Shown in pieces: positions 36,673-48,765 of a stretch of 64,000 nt of DNA. The notes below the pieces were generated by a model. It had not been told where the DNA came from, did no database searches, and saw only the letters and a list, made by a program, of their open reading frames with translations. The stretch covers positions 2,294,001 through 2,358,000 of the forward strand of contig NZ_AP025492.1 of assembly GCF_024347515.1 (NCBI RefSeq). The letters run 5' to 3'. Each line of letters opens with the position of its first letter. Position 1 is the stretch's first letter. A program made the translations under genes and the position numbers. The stretch is from Vibrio gigantis. GTDB lineage: Bacteria > Pseudomonadota > Gammaproteobacteria > Enterobacterales > Vibrionaceae.

Positions 36673-39600
36673 TTACGCCTCTGCTACTTCAACCTCAGGC
36701 TCACAAATGGGATCAATACGCACCGCCGCTACCTTAAACTCTGGGATCTTCGCGTGAGGGTCAGTCGCTGTGGTGGTCAAACGGTTAACCGGTGATTCAA
36801 CGAAATGGAATGGAATAAACACCACACCCTTTTGCATTCGCTTAGTCACAAATGCCGCGATTTCGATTTCACCACGGCGTGTTGATACTTTTAGCATCTG
36901 ACCATTCGAAATACCTAGCGCCTCAGCATCATGAACACTCACCATAGCACGCGGCCCCGCTAAGTTATCAAGCCCCTTTGTTTTACGTGTCATGGTTCCG
37001 GTGTGGAACTGTTCTAGAATACGGCCTGTCGTTAATACTAACGGGTATTCCTCATCAGGTAACTCAGCTGCGTATCTAAACGGAATTGCCTCCATTTGAC
37101 CACGCCCACGAGTGAACTGAGTCTGGTGCATAATACGCGTACCATCAGGGTTGTTTTTATTGCTTGGCCATTGCACGCCATTGACCGTGATGTTTTCCCA
37201 ACGTAAACCACCATATTGTGGCGTGACGCGAGCGATCTCATTGGTAATATCGGCAACAGTTTTATAGTCCCAGCCACCGCCCATTGCGTTTGCAAGCAAT
37301 TGGATAATCACCCAATCTTCTTTCGCTTCACCGGGAGGCAACACCGCAGGATTAATACGCTGAACACGACGCTCGGTGTTAGTAAAGTGGCCAGATTTTT
37401 CAGCAAATGAGCAAGACGGAAGAACCACATCAGCATACTGTGCCGTTTCGGTTAAGAAGATATCTTGAACCACAAGAAAATCTAACGCTTCAAGACCTTC
37501 AATAACATGCGCTTGATTCGGGTCGCTCAAAACTGGGTTTTCACCCATCACGTACAGGCCACGTACATCTCTATGACACGCACCATCAATAATTTCAGTC
37601 AGCGTTAAACCAGTTTCAGCCGGTAAGTCAGAAACGCCCCACTCCATCGCAAATTTTTGACGAACCATTGGGTTATACACTTTCTGATAACCCGGAAGGT
37701 TGTTTGGCAATGCACCCATGTCGCACGCACCCTGAACATTAGATTGACCACGTAAAGGGTTAATACCACCGCCTTCGATACCAATGTTGCCACACAATAG
37801 TTGTAGGTTAGCGATTGAACGAACATTATCGTGACCCGTTGTGTGCTGCGTGATACCCATCGAGTAGTACACTGCTGTGCGTGCTGCAGTGCCGATCAAT
37901 CGTGCCATCGCGAAGATATCTTCGGCTTTCACACCGGTGACCAGTTCCACTTTGTCTAGCGAATAGCTTGGTGACATGACCTCTTGAAGCAAGGTATCAA
38001 AACCATCAACACGGTCTTCGATATACTCTTGGTCATACCAACCGTGTTTGATGATCTGCTGCATCACACCATTAATGAGCATCACATCGGTACCCGGTCG
38101 GTGTGCTAAGTAAAGTTCAGCATGGTCTGCAATATCGATTCGTTTTGGATCGGCAACGATCAATCGTGCTCCACCATGCCTCACCGCCTGCTTAATGTGC
38201 GAGCCAATAATTGGGTGTGCCGACGTGGTATCTGAACCAATAATAAAGATCACATCTGAGTGCTTGATACTTGGAATATCATTGGTCATCGCACCACTAC
38301 CCAACGATGCCTCTAAACCAGTAACCGTAGAGGCGTGACAAAGGCGAGCACAGTGATCGACGTTATTGGTGCCAAGTTCACGACGAATAAATTTTTGGAA
38401 CGCATAGTTATCTTCGTTGGTGGTTTTAGCCGAGGAGAAACCTGCTAAAGCATTACTGCCAAAACCTTGCTTGATAGCCGTGAACTTATCAGCAATCAGT
38501 GTAATGGCTTCTTCCCAGCTAGCAGGTTGTAACCAGCCATCTTTACGAATTAAAGGTGTTGTAAGGCGGGCATCACTGCTGACGAAGTCGAAACCGAAGC
38601 GCCCTTTAACACACAACATACCCTCGTTAACCGGAGAATCACCGCCCTCGATATAACGGATTTTGTTCTTCGCTTCGTCAACATGCATGGTCAGCTTACA
38701 ACCCACACCACAATAGGTGCAGATAGTGTCGACCTTTTTGAGAATGTCGGTGTCGCCTTGTTTTCTATCTCTTGCATCCACCATCGCACCAGTTGGGCAC
38801 GCCTGAATACAAGAGCCACATTGAACACAATTCGAGTCACCCATTAAGGTTTTATCCGCCCCAAAGTTAGGGCGACATTCAGGTCTTGAAGCTGGCTTGC
38901 CATCAGCCTGATTCATAAAACTTAGGACGCCATGAACATTCTGTTCGCGACACGCTTGGATACACTGACCACAACTGATGCAACGGTTGGCATCAAAGAT
39001 GATGAATTCAGAGCTATTGTCGACAGCAAACTTCTGCCTTGTCGAACCAACTTTGGATTCCTCTGCGCGAATAGCTTGCCAGCTCTCATTAGAAGCGACA
39101 TCAATTTTGTATTCTGGGTGTGTTTGCGTCGCCTTGTACTCCGTTGAGTAATCTCGTAAGTCGCAGTTAGTGTTGGCTTGGCAACCACACTCTAAACACC
39201 TTGCCGCTTCTGCTATAGCATCAGCATTATCAAAGCCAGTTTCGACTTCTTCAAAGCTTTGCTCTCGCTGCTCTGGTGTTAGCTCTGGCATAATCTGACG
39301 GGCCATGCGCTGTATCGACTTATATTGCTCAGGATCGACCGCTTTGAGCTGCTTATGCTTTCTCGAGTTAAATGGTTTAGCCGGAATATTTTCCATATCA
39401 CCGTTGAAGAATCTGTCGATCGCTTGCGCAGCAATACGCCCGTCTCCTACCGCTTCGACTGCAGTCGCTGGACCACGTCGGAAGTCACCGATACTAAAAA
39501 TATTTCCGGTTCCCGTGTACATGGTTTGCGGATCAGCGTCCGCGGTGTTCCAACGTGTTAGTGGGATATCAATCTCTTCGTTATCCATGAAGCTTAAGTC

Positions 39601-40902
39601 TGGCTTTTGTGACACCGCAGCGATAACCGTGTCGAACGCTTCAACAAAGAACTCACCCGTTGGTTTTGGGCTGCGACGACCAGAAGCATCTGCAGGACCA
39701 AGTGCCATACGTTCTAATCGAATCTCAGAGACATGGCCATTGTCATCAGCAATATTCTCAGCCGGATTGGTCAAAAAGTGGAACTTCACACCTTCGTGTT
39801 CAGCTTCTTCGATTTCGTAATCTTCAGCTGGCATTTCATCTCGTGTACGACGATAAATCAACGTGGTGTCCGCACCGTCACGCACAGCGGTTCGAGCACA
39901 GTCAATCGCCGTATTACCTCCGCCAATCACAGCAACTTTTTTGCCCGTAGTGAAGTGTTTGTCAGTCACATAATCTTTCAGATAATCAACACCTAAATAG
40001 CAGCCATCAAGATCACTACCGGGATAATTCATCTCAACGGCTTGTGACGCACCAACCGCTAAACAAACCGCATCGAAATCACGACTAAGATCTGACAAGG
40101 TGAAATCGACACCAAGCTTCTTATCGCACTCAACTGCCATTCCGTTACGACACATCAGTTCGATTTCTTTATCTAGAATCGACTTAGGTAAGCGATATTC
40201 AGGGATGCCATAACGCAACCAGCCACCAGCTTTAGGCATCGACTCATAAACACTGACATCATAACCTTCATTAGATAGGTAGTAGCCTGCCGTAAGGCCT
40301 CCAGGGCCACTACCGACAATCGCAATGCTCTTGCCTTTGCTGGGTTTCTTCGCTGGCGTGTAGCTTTCTTGAGCAGCCAAATCGGCATCGGCTGCGTGTC
40401 GCTTGAGTTGGCGAATCGCAATAGAATCATCGACTAAGTTTCGACGACACTCGGTTTCACAGAAAGCAGGACACACACGACCAATCGATAGCGGCATTGG
40501 CAGTGTTTTCTTAATCACTTCGATGGCTTTGGTATGATCATTTTGCGCAATGTGATGTAGGTAAGACTGGATATCGACTCCCGCCGGGCAAGCGGTTTGG
40601 CATGGTGCCTCACAGTCAGCATAATGGTCAGTCATGATGCGGTTCAACGCTTGTTGTCGATGATTCGTTAGCTGTTTTGACTGAGTGGTAATATTCAGCC
40701 CATTAGACACTTCAAGCTCACAAGAACGGGTTACTCCCACACCATCAACTTCAACCACACACAAATCACACGGTACCTTGTCCGCTGTTTTATTCAAACC
40801 GCATAGAGATGGGATCTCTAAACCACATGTTTTTGCCGCTTCAAGCACGGTCTGCCCTTGTTCGACGATTCGAAATTTCCCATCAATGACGATTTGAATC
40901 AT
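36673..40902 (-). CDS. Formate dehydrogenase alpha subunit fused to a GltD-like reductase
   Basis: 1409 residues, an unusual single-chain architecture. Order: [2Fe-2S] ferredoxin domain (about 1-80, CGLEIPSLCGLNK, DLCVVEVDG); a Cys-rich segment as in dihydropyrimidine dehydrogenase (about 90-165, CEAPCQTACPAGVD, CPAFCETECRRNL); a GltD-like FAD/NAD(P) domain (about 190-520, SIAIVGSGPGGLTAGYYLS and KVAVIGGGNTAIDCARTAV); two [4Fe-4S] ferredoxin motifs (CISCGQCIQACREQ, CVQCGSCIQACPTG); then a molybdopterin oxidoreductase (from about 735, CTYCGVGCKLTMHV) with HCARLCHASTVTGLE, where the metal-ligand position is Cys rather than selenocysteine. The dinucleotide-binding C-terminal domain begins near 1290 (LVLTTGRILEQFHTGTMTRK). 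This could pass electrons from formate to NAD(P)+. It stands alone with its own promoter region. Confidence 0.85.
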   Translation of the reverse strand: MIQIVIDGKFRIVEQGQTVLEAAKTCGLEIPSLCGLNKTADKVPCDLCVVEVDGVGVTRSCELEVSNGLNITTQSKQLTNHRQQALNRIMTDHYADCEAPCQTACPAGVDIQSYLHHIAQNDHTKAIEVIKKTLPMPLSIGRVCPAFCETECRRNLVDDSIAIRQLKRHAADADLAAQESYTPAKKPSKGKSIAIVGSGPGGLTAGYYLSNEGYDVSVYESMPKAGGWLRYGIPEYRLPKSILDKEIELMCRNGMAVECDKKLGVDFTLSDLSRDFDAVCLAVGASQAVEMNYPGSDLDGCYLGVDYLKDYVTDKHFTTGKKVAVIGGGNTAIDCARTAVRDGADTTLIYRRTRDEMPAEDYEIEEAEHEGVKFHFLTNPAENIADDNGHVSEIRLERMALGPADASGRRSPKPTGEFFVEAFDTVIAAVSQKPDLSFMDNEEIDIPLTRWNTADADPQTMYTGTGNIFSIGDFRRGPATAVEAVGDGRIAAQAIDRFFNGDMENIPAKPFNSRKHKQLKAVDPEQYKSIQRMARQIMPELTPEQREQSFEEVETGFDNADAIAEAARCLECGCQANTNCDLRDYSTEYKATQTHPEYKIDVASNESWQAIRAEESKVGSTRQKFAVDNSSEFIIFDANRCISCGQCIQACREQNVHGVLSFMNQADGKPASRPECRPNFGADKTLMGDSNCVQCGSCIQACPTGAMVDARDRKQGDTDILKKVDTICTYCGVGCKLTMHVDEAKNKIRYIEGGDSPVNEGMLCVKGRFGFDFVSSDARLTTPLIRKDGWLQPASWEEAITLIADKFTAIKQGFGSNALAGFSSAKTTNEDNYAFQKFIRRELGTNNVDHCARLCHASTVTGLEASLGSGAMTNDIPSIKHSDVIFIIGSDTTSAHPIIGSHIKQAVRHGGARLIVADPKRIDIADHAELYLAHRPGTDVMLINGVMQQIIKHGWYDQEYIEDRVDGFDTLLQEVMSPSYSLDKVELVTGVKAEDIFAMARLIGTAARTAVYYSMGITQHTTGHDNVRSIANLQLLCGNIGIEGGGINPLRGQSNVQGACDMGALPNNLPGYQKVYNPMVRQKFAMEWGVSDLPAETGLTLTEIIDGACHRDVRGLYVMGENPVLSDPNQAHVIEGLEALDFLVVQDIFLTETAQYADVVLPSCSFAEKSGHFTNTERRVQRINPAVLPPGEAKEDWVIIQLLANAMGGGWDYKTVADITNEIARVTPQYGGLRWENITVNGVQWPSNKNNPDGTRIMHQTQFTRGRGQMEAIPFRYAAELPDEEYPLVLTTGRILEQFHTGTMTRKTKGLDNLAGPRAMVSVHDAEALGISNGQMLKVSTRRGEIEIAAFVTKRMQKGVVFIPFHFVESPVNRLTTTATDPHAKIPEFKVAAVRIDPICEPEVEVAEA

Positions 40903-41101
40903 ATTGAATCCTACCTTCCAGTTTGCGTTATAGCCACGCTCAAAAAATAATTATCGGCACGGTATTGCATGAGTGCCGCCACTCATCACCATACATTAAT
41001 TGTGGTTTTGTGCGTGTGACTTCAAACAAGTTCTATTGAGATTAACCATAAGGCATGAGTGGTCTTATCAGTCGTTCAGAAAAAGTTAGATTCGAGGCAT
41101 A

Positions 41102-41130
41102 AAAAAGCCCCTAATGATTAGGGGCTTTGA
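41102..41130 (-). terminator. Terminator of the mukFEB operon
   Basis: On the minus strand AAAGCCCCTAAT-CA-TTAGGGGCTTTTTTA: a GC-rich stem followed by a T run after the mukB stop. Confidence 0.9.
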
Positions 41131-41157
41131 GTTAGTAGTAATAGGTCAGCTTATTGC

Positions 41158-44100
41158 TTATTGCTCAGCTTCCTCAATCAGCTCTTGCACTGGCGATGCA
41201 GGTTTGTTTTGTGCAAAACCACGTAGGCCAACAACGTGTACGTGTTCGTGATCTTTAAAGACCTTACGTACCAGTTTGTAGGTTGTACCCTTCTCTGGGC
41301 TGATATTCTCTGGCGCTGCAATCAGAAGCTGCATACCTAGACGGTCACACAGTTCAAAGAGTGTAGAGATAGACTTCGCATCCAGACGTGCTGCTTCATC
41401 AAGGAACAACAAGCGACATGGAACAATGTCTTTGCTACGAAGTCGACGAGATTCTTCTTCCCAGCTCTGAACCACCATCAGTAGGATAGATTGACCAGTA
41501 CCAATCGCCTCACCAGTAGACAGTGCGCCCGATTCTGCTTGTAGCCAGCCGTCTGAACCACGGTTAACTTCAACACTTAGCTCTAAGTAGTTACGGTAAT
41601 CCAGTAGCTCTTCACCCAGAACTTGCGGAGAACGTTGTCCCATGTCGATGTGTGGGTTCACACGTTGGAACAACTTCGCCATCGCTTCTGAGAAGGTGAA
41701 ACGAGTCGTTTCGAACAAGTCTTTATGCTGCTCTTGTTGAGTCGCTAGGCCCGATAGCAAGATTTCGTGGCTTTCACGGATCTTAACGTTCAGACGTACG
41801 CCCTTAACTTGACCAAAGTAGATGTTCGACAAGCCTTGGTTTAGCATACGAATACGGTTCTGCTCGCGCTGAATCGTCTTCTTAATGATGCTTGCTACCG
41901 ACTCAGAGCTGATCGCTAGGCGGTTTTCACGCTGCGTCAGTTCTTCAGTTAGTCGAGCTAGCTCAACTTCCATCTCTTCGATTGCTTCAACCGGATCATC
42001 CGTATGAATGATGTCTTGGCGAATACGCTCACGAAGGTGTTGGTAAACCGCGATGTAGAACAGAACCTTACGCTCTGGATGTGCGTTGTCTTCCGATAGG
42101 CGCAGCGAATCACGTAGGTCTTCATTATCAGCGACAGCCAGACGTAGCGCACCCAGTGATTTATCCGACATTGAACGAAGTTCGCCAGCCGTTAGGTAAG
42201 CCAGTTCACGCTTGTGTAAACGACGTTCAACGTCATTCTCACGAGCTAAACGCAGTACTGAACACCAACCTGCTTTTGCTGCAACCACGAAGGTACGAAG
42301 CTCTGTGTACTCTTTCTGTACTTTCTTAAGACGCTTAGCCAGTGCTTTCATCTCAAGTTCAGTTGAGGTAATCGTGCGTTCGTATTCGCTCTTGCGGCTA
42401 CGAGACGTATGCAGACGCTCTTGAAGCTCGTCACGACGACGAACCGCGCGTTCTTCAGCGCCTTCATCAGCGTTAACACCGAACTCTTGAAGCTCTTGTT
42501 TGAACTCTTGAACCGTTTCTTGCTTCGCTTGGTGCGAGCTCTTCAGTGCAGCCAATACTTGGTTGTACTGGTTCATCTGTTCACGAGCTTGTTTCAGGCC
42601 ATCACGACCTTTCGCTCTTGCTTGTTCCGCTTGAACCAGTTTCGCTTTCAACTGCTCACTTAGTTCGCTGCTCTTGTTAAGCAGGTCAACAGAGTCTGCG
42701 TAAGCAAAGTAGTGACGACGCTCAATCAGGTCAGACAGTGCGAACACTTTGCCTTTTAGCGTTTGTAGCGCGTTATCAGCTTGACGATATTCGGCTTCCA
42801 AAGCTTCAAATTGCTCAGGGTCAGCGTCTAGTGCAGAAACGATTTGCTCTAATGAAGTAAGCGCTTTGCCATGAGTGTTCAAGTAAGACTTCGCTTCGCT
42901 CAGGCGCTCTAGTTGTGCTTCTAATTCAGCGAGGCGCTCAGCTAACGTTTCGTCTTCAAGAATACGAACCATAGGCGCGAGTTTATCTAATGCACCAAGT
43001 GCCTGTTTGCTTTGTAGAAGCTGACTGCGTTGTTGTTGCTCTTTAGAGTTAAGCTCTGCCAGAGAACGAACAATTTGGTTACGCTTATCGCGAATAGACG
43101 CTAGCGCCTGCTCAGGATCAGCGTTGAACGCAACGTGCAGGTGCTTAGCAACAAAACTGTTGAAGGCTTGGTATAGACGATTCAGCTTTTGAGAGTCAAA
43201 CGCAGCTTTCGCGTGGTTCTCAACCACAACGTCACGCTCTTCGCGCAATTTCTCAAGACGTTGTTCACGAGCTGCGCGACCAAACAGTGGGATCTCAGGG
43301 AAACGAGAGTAACGCATTTGGCGATCATTCAGTTGAACACACACCGCGCCTTCTAATTCATCGGCGTTGAATGAGCTGTCATCAAACGCGTCTACATCAC
43401 CTTCTAGGATGTAAAGGTCTTCTGGACAATCATCAAGATCGATCAGCTTCTCTTTGATGCCATCAAGATCCGAAACCACAATCGCATGACGAGCCGGGCC
43501 GTACATCGCACTGAAGTAAGGTGCATCACCAATCGTGATGTCATCGTAGATCTCAGAAAGCAATACGCCCCCAAGGGTGTCCGCTAGGCCTTTCAGGCGA
43601 GGATCATTTGAACCACCAGGAGATGCTAGACGCTCAATTTCTTGCTCAAGTTCAGCTCTGCGCGTTGCCAATTGATCCTTAGCAACCGCTTGAGATTTTT
43701 CATCTTCAAGAACTTGCTGCATTTGCGTCATCACCGCTTGGCTATCTTCTAGCTCAGCTTCTGTTTGATCTCTTAGTGCTTCAAGGGCATCGTTTGCTGT
43801 GATCCAAGCAGGAGCAATAGACTCTAGCTTTTGAATCTCTTGGTCGTGGTTTTGTTGCACACGACGTTGTTCACTTTTCGCTTCACGCAGCTCTTCTTGA
43901 GCATACTCAAGCGTTTCGATCTGCATTGCATGACGTTCGCGTTCTTCGTCGAAAACCGCTTCGTCAGTCAGTGAAATGTTGTGTTGCTTTTGGTATTCAT
44001 TCGCAAGCTCTTTTGCTTGGCGCTGCTGCGCCACATCACGAGCCATGTCGCGATGCTGGGCACGCCATTGCTGTTCGTTCTCAACAACATGTTTAGCGTT

Positions 44101-45618
44101 GCGGCCTTTTTCTAGAGCTTGCTTAGCGCTGTGAGACGCTTCTTTACGTTCAACGTCACCAACGATGCTCTTAACCAAAGACAGAGCTTTGTCGAACTGT
44201 GCAGAAGCTGCAGAAGACATGTCTAGCTTGTGCTTAGTAGACAGTAACGTCTGCGTGCTTGATTCTTCTTGTGCTTTTAGCTCAGAAACTAGAGTTAACG
44301 CACTTTCTGCAGTAATCGATTCATCACCCAATAACTGCTTGGTTTTCTCTAATGCTTGAACCGCTTGCTGGTATTGAAGTGCACGAGTCTGCTGAACATC
44401 CAACGCTTGTTGGTAGTCAGCAAGCTGAGTTTTCAGGCTATCCACTTCTTCTTCAGTAATGGTTGCCTGCTCTTCTGCAAGAAGTACTCGCTCTTGAGCT
44501 TCCTCAACCACCATCATCTGCTCTTCTAGACGCTCATTAAGCTCTTCTAGATCTTCGCTGTAGCGAGCAATTTTCTCTTGCTGACGAAGTGCAGTTTGTA
44601 CCAATTGAAGATGATCCGAAGCTGCTTGGTAATCTTGCTCTAGCGCTGATTCTTGATCCACCAGCAGCTCGAGCTCTTCTTGAACACGATTCAACAGGTT
44701 GTTTTGATCAAGCAAAGTTTCGCGAGAACCAAACAGTTCCCCACGGAACTTCATGGTTTGATCTAACTTGTTACGACGATCGTTGGCATGGCGCATGTAG
44801 TCTGCTGCCACGTAATTCGTCGATTCAGTGATCAAGTGTTTGAACAAGTCACGATCCGACTGAGTTGTCTTGATCGCTTCTAGCGTCATGCGGTTCTCAC
44901 GCAGTGCCGATTCCATATCTTGGAATGCTTTCTTCACACCACCATTTTGCGGCAGAAGGTAATCACGCAGAGAACGTGTAATCGCACTTGAGATACCACC
45001 GTAAAGTGATGCCTCAATCAGGCGGTAGAACTTAGAACGGTCGCTGCTATTACGCAGTTTCTTCGGTACGACACCGTACTCAAACATCTGTGAGTGGTAA
45101 TCAACAATCGAAGAGAAGGCTTTGAAATGTGCGCCTTCGTATTGCGCTACCGCTGCTTTCACATCGTTCAACTGACATACACGAGCGTGGCTGTCTGAAA
45201 CGTTTTGAATCAGTACATCCGTTGGTTTCACATGGCTAGGAAGGCCTTGGATAACAAACGGCTTGATGTCGACTTTCTTATCACGGCCCGCCACTTGCTG
45301 CAGTTTTACTGCAAACAGTAGGCGCTGGTTACGAGAGTTCACTACATCCAGTGCGGCATAACATGCGCCTGGCTGAAGCTTACCGTAAAGGCCTTTATCA
45401 CGAGATGACTGTGAGCTACCCGCTTCCGTAGTGTTACGGAAATGCAGAAGGCTTTGGTCTGGGATAAGTGCTGTAATGAATGCCGCCATCGTGGTCGACT
45501 TACCTGCACCGTTACCGCCAGAAAGCGTTGTAACCAATCCATCAATATCAAAAGTACGCGCGAAGAAGCCGTTCCAGTTGACCATGGTTAATGATTGATA
45601 CTTACCTCTTTCAATCAT
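41158..45618 (-). CDS. mukB: Chromosome partition protein MukB
   Basis: 1486 residues, the expected length for this SMC-like ATPase of the gamma-proteobacterial condensin. The N-terminal head has the Walker A motif [14 protein letters not shown] (near residue 35-48). Two long antiparallel coiled coils (Q/E/L/A-rich, about 280-640 and 790-1180) flank a hinge at about 650-780 ([30 protein letters not shown]). The C-terminal head holds the ABC signature [16 protein letters not shown] and Walker [13 protein letters not shown]. It compacts and segregates chromosomes with MukE and MukF. Its ATG overlaps the mukE stop by four bases (ATGA). Confidence 0.98.
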   Translation of the reverse strand: MIERGKYQSLTMVNWNGFFARTFDIDGLVTTLSGGNGAGKSTTMAAFITALIPDQSLLHFRNTTEAGSSQSSRDKGLYGKLQPGACYAALDVVNSRNQRLLFAVKLQQVAGRDKKVDIKPFVIQGLPSHVKPTDVLIQNVSDSHARVCQLNDVKAAVAQYEGAHFKAFSSIVDYHSQMFEYGVVPKKLRNSSDRSKFYRLIEASLYGGISSAITRSLRDYLLPQNGGVKKAFQDMESALRENRMTLEAIKTTQSDRDLFKHLITESTNYVAADYMRHANDRRNKLDQTMKFRGELFGSRETLLDQNNLLNRVQEELELLVDQESALEQDYQAASDHLQLVQTALRQQEKIARYSEDLEELNERLEEQMMVVEEAQERVLLAEEQATITEEEVDSLKTQLADYQQALDVQQTRALQYQQAVQALEKTKQLLGDESITAESALTLVSELKAQEESSTQTLLSTKHKLDMSSAASAQFDKALSLVKSIVGDVERKEASHSAKQALEKGRNAKHVVENEQQWRAQHRDMARDVAQQRQAKELANEYQKQHNISLTDEAVFDEERERHAMQIETLEYAQEELREAKSEQRRVQQNHDQEIQKLESIAPAWITANDALEALRDQTEAELEDSQAVMTQMQQVLEDEKSQAVAKDQLATRRAELEQEIERLASPGGSNDPRLKGLADTLGGVLLSEIYDDITIGDAPYFSAMYGPARHAIVVSDLDGIKEKLIDLDDCPEDLYILEGDVDAFDDSSFNADELEGAVCVQLNDRQMRYSRFPEIPLFGRAAREQRLEKLREERDVVVENHAKAAFDSQKLNRLYQAFNSFVAKHLHVAFNADPEQALASIRDKRNQIVRSLAELNSKEQQQRSQLLQSKQALGALDKLAPMVRILEDETLAERLAELEAQLERLSEAKSYLNTHGKALTSLEQIVSALDADPEQFEALEAEYRQADNALQTLKGKVFALSDLIERRHYFAYADSVDLLNKSSELSEQLKAKLVQAEQARAKGRDGLKQAREQMNQYNQVLAALKSSHQAKQETVQEFKQELQEFGVNADEGAEERAVRRRDELQERLHTSRSRKSEYERTITSTELEMKALAKRLKKVQKEYTELRTFVVAAKAGWCSVLRLARENDVERRLHKRELAYLTAGELRSMSDKSLGALRLAVADNEDLRDSLRLSEDNAHPERKVLFYIAVYQHLRERIRQDIIHTDDPVEAIEEMEVELARLTEELTQRENRLAISSESVASIIKKTIQREQNRIRMLNQGLSNIYFGQVKGVRLNVKIRESHEILLSGLATQQEQHKDLFETTRFTFSEAMAKLFQRVNPHIDMGQRSPQVLGEELLDYRNYLELSVEVNRGSDGWLQAESGALSTGEAIGTGQSILLMVVQSWEEESRRLRSKDIVPCRLLFLDEAARLDAKSISTLFELCDRLGMQLLIAAPENISPEKGTTYKLVRKVFKDHEHVHVVGLRGFAQNKPASPVQELIEEAEQ

Positions 45619-46421
45619 GCTTCACCTTCTACTTTTGTTTGTTCGCCGTCGTTTGACCCAAGGTCAAAGTCAGCTTGATCGTTAAAAATGTCTTGTTGAC
45701 CGTTTTCGTCTACGTCTGCATCTACTTCTGATAAGGCTTCCGCTTGCTCTTCATTCAACAAGCTACCTTGATTAGGCTCTTGAGTATGCACCACAGCTTC
45801 ACCGTCACGGATCAGACGCAGTTGAGCTTCTTTCATATCATCGCCAACACGTACGTCAGCACCAAAGCGGAATACTGCTTCGCTGATACGGAACTTGCCC
45901 GTCTCACCAATCGCAATCAGCATGCCGATACGGCGTAAACGACGCAGAGAAGTACGCACTTTTTCAAACAGCTTTTCTTTGTCTAAGTCAGAACCAGATG
46001 CGCGGTTGGTTGCTAGCTTCATGAGTTTTTTCTCATCTGCTAGAGCCATTAGCTCTTCGAACAGTTCTTGGTTAGTAAAGATGCCTTCGTGTGCTAAACG
46101 CTCTGGGCTTAGGTATAAGAAACACAGAACCTTACCAACAAGCATGTCTAGCTCAGACAACACACTACGGCCGATTAGCGACGTAGAACGCGGACGCAGG
46201 TAAAAGAAGCCTTCTGGCGCTTTCACCAGCTCGGTGTTGTAACGTTGGTAGAAATGCTGAAGCTCAACTTCAAAATCAGAAAGTAACGCGTGGTTATCTA
46301 GGTCTTCTGTTGAAATATGCTTACCTGAACGCAGCATGCTGTCTAGCGCAGGGAACAATGGGTTCGCTATCGCTTTTACCAGTTTCTCTGGCATGTAATC
46401 ATCAGTACTTGTTAATGACAT
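45615..46421 (-). CDS. mukE: Chromosome partition protein MukE
   Basis: 268 residues from ATG at 46421 (AAAGG upstream); the frame is open to 46439 but [13 protein letters not shown] is the fitting start. MukE bridges MukF and MukB and has two winged-helix domains: [20 protein letters not shown] at the N-terminus, [19 protein letters not shown] in the middle and [20 protein letters not shown] near residue 160. The C-terminal 50 residues are acidic and low-complexity ([15 protein letters not shown]). It overlaps mukF by 20 bases and mukB by 4. Confidence 0.96.
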   Translation of the reverse strand: MSLTSTDDYMPEKLVKAIANPLFPALDSMLRSGKHISTEDLDNHALLSDFEVELQHFYQRYNTELVKAPEGFFYLRPRSTSLIGRSVLSELDMLVGKVLCFLYLSPERLAHEGIFTNQELFEELMALADEKKLMKLATNRASGSDLDKEKLFEKVRTSLRRLRRIGMLIAIGETGKFRISEAVFRFGADVRVGDDMKEAQLRLIRDGEAVVHTQEPNQGSLLNEEQAEALSEVDADVDENGQQDIFNDQADFDLGSNDGEQTKVEGEA

Positions 46422-47739
46422 TTGCTTGTACCTTTGCACCGAAATCGTTGATTGCCTGCCAATCTGGCTGAATAGCCTGATAGTCAGACTCTGAGTAACC
46501 TAAGCGCACCGCTTGGTCGACAACAATTCTGGCTAAATCAAAATGGTGTGTGCGAGGGTGTGCTGCGAGGTAATCGCGTAGCACAAGGCCAAGATCAATT
46601 GGCGCACCTTGCTGTTTGTGAGCTTTCAACATCTCTGCAATTCGGTCTGAAAGCAGATCATTCACTTGCTCAAATTCTTCATATTCTACGTCGATTGGTG
46701 CTTGGCCCATTACTTCATCATCACGAAGTACCAAGGCTTCATCACGCAGATCGGTGAGCTTTTCAGCATCGGCGTAGGTCAGTAACCAAGGCGCGTCAAA
46801 GTAGTCGGTAACCGACTGACGCAAGCGTTGGCTAAAGGCACGGTTTTTATCCATATCAATCGCGGTACGGATAAACTTATGAACGTGGCGGTCGTAGCCG
46901 ATCCACAAATCGATCGCTTGTTGGCCCCAACTAGTGATTCGGTCGAGCTTCATCTGCAAGCCAAACAGGGTTTCACCAACGAACTCGAGTTCATCGTCAC
47001 CGTAAACAATTTCTTGAATATCGAGGATCTGTGTTTGCAGTTCATCACCCGCCGCTTGCAAGGTGTCTTGTAATTCTTTTAGCGTGGACGAGGTTTCTGA
47101 TAGCAAGGTTTCACAGTTGTTGATCGCTTCTCGCCAATCTTTGTTTAAAAGGTCAGCAATTTGCTGCTTAACGGTTTGCTGCTGCTCATCCATAACACGT
47201 TGGTTAAGATCGATCTGATCGAAAATTTCACCAACAGAATACTTGAGCACGCCGTAAACGTTCTTTCTCCAATGTCCTGGAGTTCCACCTTTTTGCGCTG
47301 CTTCAATGGCTTTAGCCATCTCGTCTGCAACCATAGAAAGCTGGATAGACAATTTTAATTTAGAGAACTGACGGTGGCGTAAGTAATAATCTGAGATACC
47401 AATCGCTAATGGCGACAAACGGTAAATGCTCGCACCATCGGTGATTTCGCTCGTAAAGCGGCTAATCAACTTCTGTTTAACTAACTCGTTGATAGCGTTG
47501 TTGGCACGAAACGCAGATGCTTCGCCAGTATCTTCAAACAGTCGAGTGACGATGGTAAATGCATCGTGCAGTTCACCTTCGCCCAACTCTTCATCGAACC
47601 TTTCATTGCTTAGTACTGCGATAGCAATCAAAAATGCTAAGCGCTCTGGTGGCAAGTTTAATGAAAAATCATGCTGCTTGACCCAGCCCACCAACTCATC
47701 AATTGGCTGCTCTTCGGCAGTTTGAGTCATTTCACTCAT
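46402..47739 (-). CDS. mukF: Chromosome partition kleisin MukF
   Basis: 445 residues, the kleisin of MukBEF. An N-terminal winged-helix dimerisation domain (about 1-115, [20 protein letters not shown]) is followed by a helical middle region that binds MukE (about 120-320, [39 protein letters not shown]) and a C-terminal winged helix (about 350-440, [20 protein letters not shown]) that binds the MukB head. It is the first muk gene, 125 bases after cmoM on the same strand. Confidence 0.97.
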   Translation of the reverse strand: MSEMTQTAEEQPIDELVGWVKQHDFSLNLPPERLAFLIAIAVLSNERFDEELGEGELHDAFTIVTRLFEDTGEASAFRANNAINELVKQKLISRFTSEITDGASIYRLSPLAIGISDYYLRHRQFSKLKLSIQLSMVADEMAKAIEAAQKGGTPGHWRKNVYGVLKYSVGEIFDQIDLNQRVMDEQQQTVKQQIADLLNKDWREAINNCETLLSETSSTLKELQDTLQAAGDELQTQILDIQEIVYGDDELEFVGETLFGLQMKLDRITSWGQQAIDLWIGYDRHVHKFIRTAIDMDKNRAFSQRLRQSVTDYFDAPWLLTYADAEKLTDLRDEALVLRDDEVMGQAPIDVEYEEFEQVNDLLSDRIAEMLKAHKQQGAPIDLGLVLRDYLAAHPRTHHFDLARIVVDQAVRLGYSESDYQAIQPDWQAINDFGAKVQANVINKY

Positions 47740-47864
47740 TGTGGTTCCTGTTACTGTTCTTCGTCATATCGAACATGTTAGATATGACGCCTATTTCTTT
47801 ATGACGCGGGCTTGTTACGATTGCATAGCGCATGTTGTGGCTTCTTTTACCACATTCACCGCTG

Positions 47865-48650
47865 TTATTGCGCAGGTTTTTGAGCCCAAACGTGAATATA
47901 ACGGCCTAGCGACAGATATGGCTCTTGGCGACATAGCTGTTTTTCTAGTTCCAATACATCTTCAAATTGGTAATCGCCCATGTACTCCATATTACCTATG
48001 TAGTCACTAAAAGAGCGAATGCCTGATTTACCACAGATTTCTAGACCAGCGTCTTCTATCCATTGATAAACCTCTTCTGGCTTCAAGCCTTTTTGTGGTT
48101 GCAGCTTAAACCGTTTTCGATGTGGCATCCCATTCAATACATGAGGAATGTTGCCACAAATCACATTTTTCAGGACTAATCCGTGGTGGTTGTAAAACAT
48201 TATCGAGGCGACGCCACCCGGTTTCACTTGTTCAAGTAATAAATCAAGCGCCTCTTTAGGGTCGGCTAGCCACTCCATAACGGCATGAAACATCACAAAG
48301 TCGACTTTATCGTCGAGATGCTCTGCCACTTTTTGTACCGGAGAATGGATAAACTGATATTGCTCTAACAGCCCCGCTTCGGTGATCCCTTCTTGAGCTA
48401 GCTTTAGCATCTCAGAAGAAAGATCGCATAGAGAAACCTTATGACCAAGCGCCGCAATTTTTTGCGACATCTGTGCCAACCCGCCCCCAGCATCAAGCAC
48501 ATGTAGTGGGGAAGCGGAATCTTTAAACTTGTTCAAAGCTTGTTCTAAATCTTCCCATACGATGATCTGACGGATCTCTCCTTTGTCGGAGCCGTAAATA
48601 TTTTTTGCAAATTTGTGGGCAATATCGTCGAAATTACGGTCTTCAGTCAC
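47865..48650 (-). CDS. cmoM: tRNA cmo5U34 methyltransferase CmoM (SmtA)
   Basis: 261 residues, class I methyltransferase: LHVLDAGGGLAQMSQKIA (motif I), HKVSLCDLSSEMLKLAQ, VDFVMFHAVMEWLADPKEA and GGVASIMFYNHHGLVLKNVI. CmoM methylates cmo5U34 to mcmo5U in some tRNAs. The neighbourhood is the E. coli one: elyC divergent on one side, mukFEB on the other. It is the first gene of a likely cmoM-mukF-mukE-mukB unit. The window also contains cmoA and cmoB, so the whole later branch of this tRNA modification is present. Confidence 0.92.
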   Translation of the reverse strand: MTEDRNFDDIAHKFAKNIYGSDKGEIRQIIVWEDLEQALNKFKDSASPLHVLDAGGGLAQMSQKIAALGHKVSLCDLSSEMLKLAQEGITEAGLLEQYQFIHSPVQKVAEHLDDKVDFVMFHAVMEWLADPKEALDLLLEQVKPGGVASIMFYNHHGLVLKNVICGNIPHVLNGMPHRKRFKLQPQKGLKPEEVYQWIEDAGLEICGKSGIRSFSDYIGNMEYMGDYQFEDVLELEKQLCRQEPYLSLGRYIHVWAQKPAQ

Positions 48651-48765
48651 GGCTACTTGAGTTATTATGTCCTATCGTGCCTGCTATTCTGTCACAGGAA
48701 TTTCAGGAATAAAGAGGCGATGTCTCTTTTTACTACTAAGTGATGTTTTTTCGGACTATTCGGAT

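Noticed and set aside
39305..39996. Plus-strand frames up to 171 codons within the formate dehydrogenase gene
   Set aside because: Antisense shadows of a conserved multi-domain enzyme.
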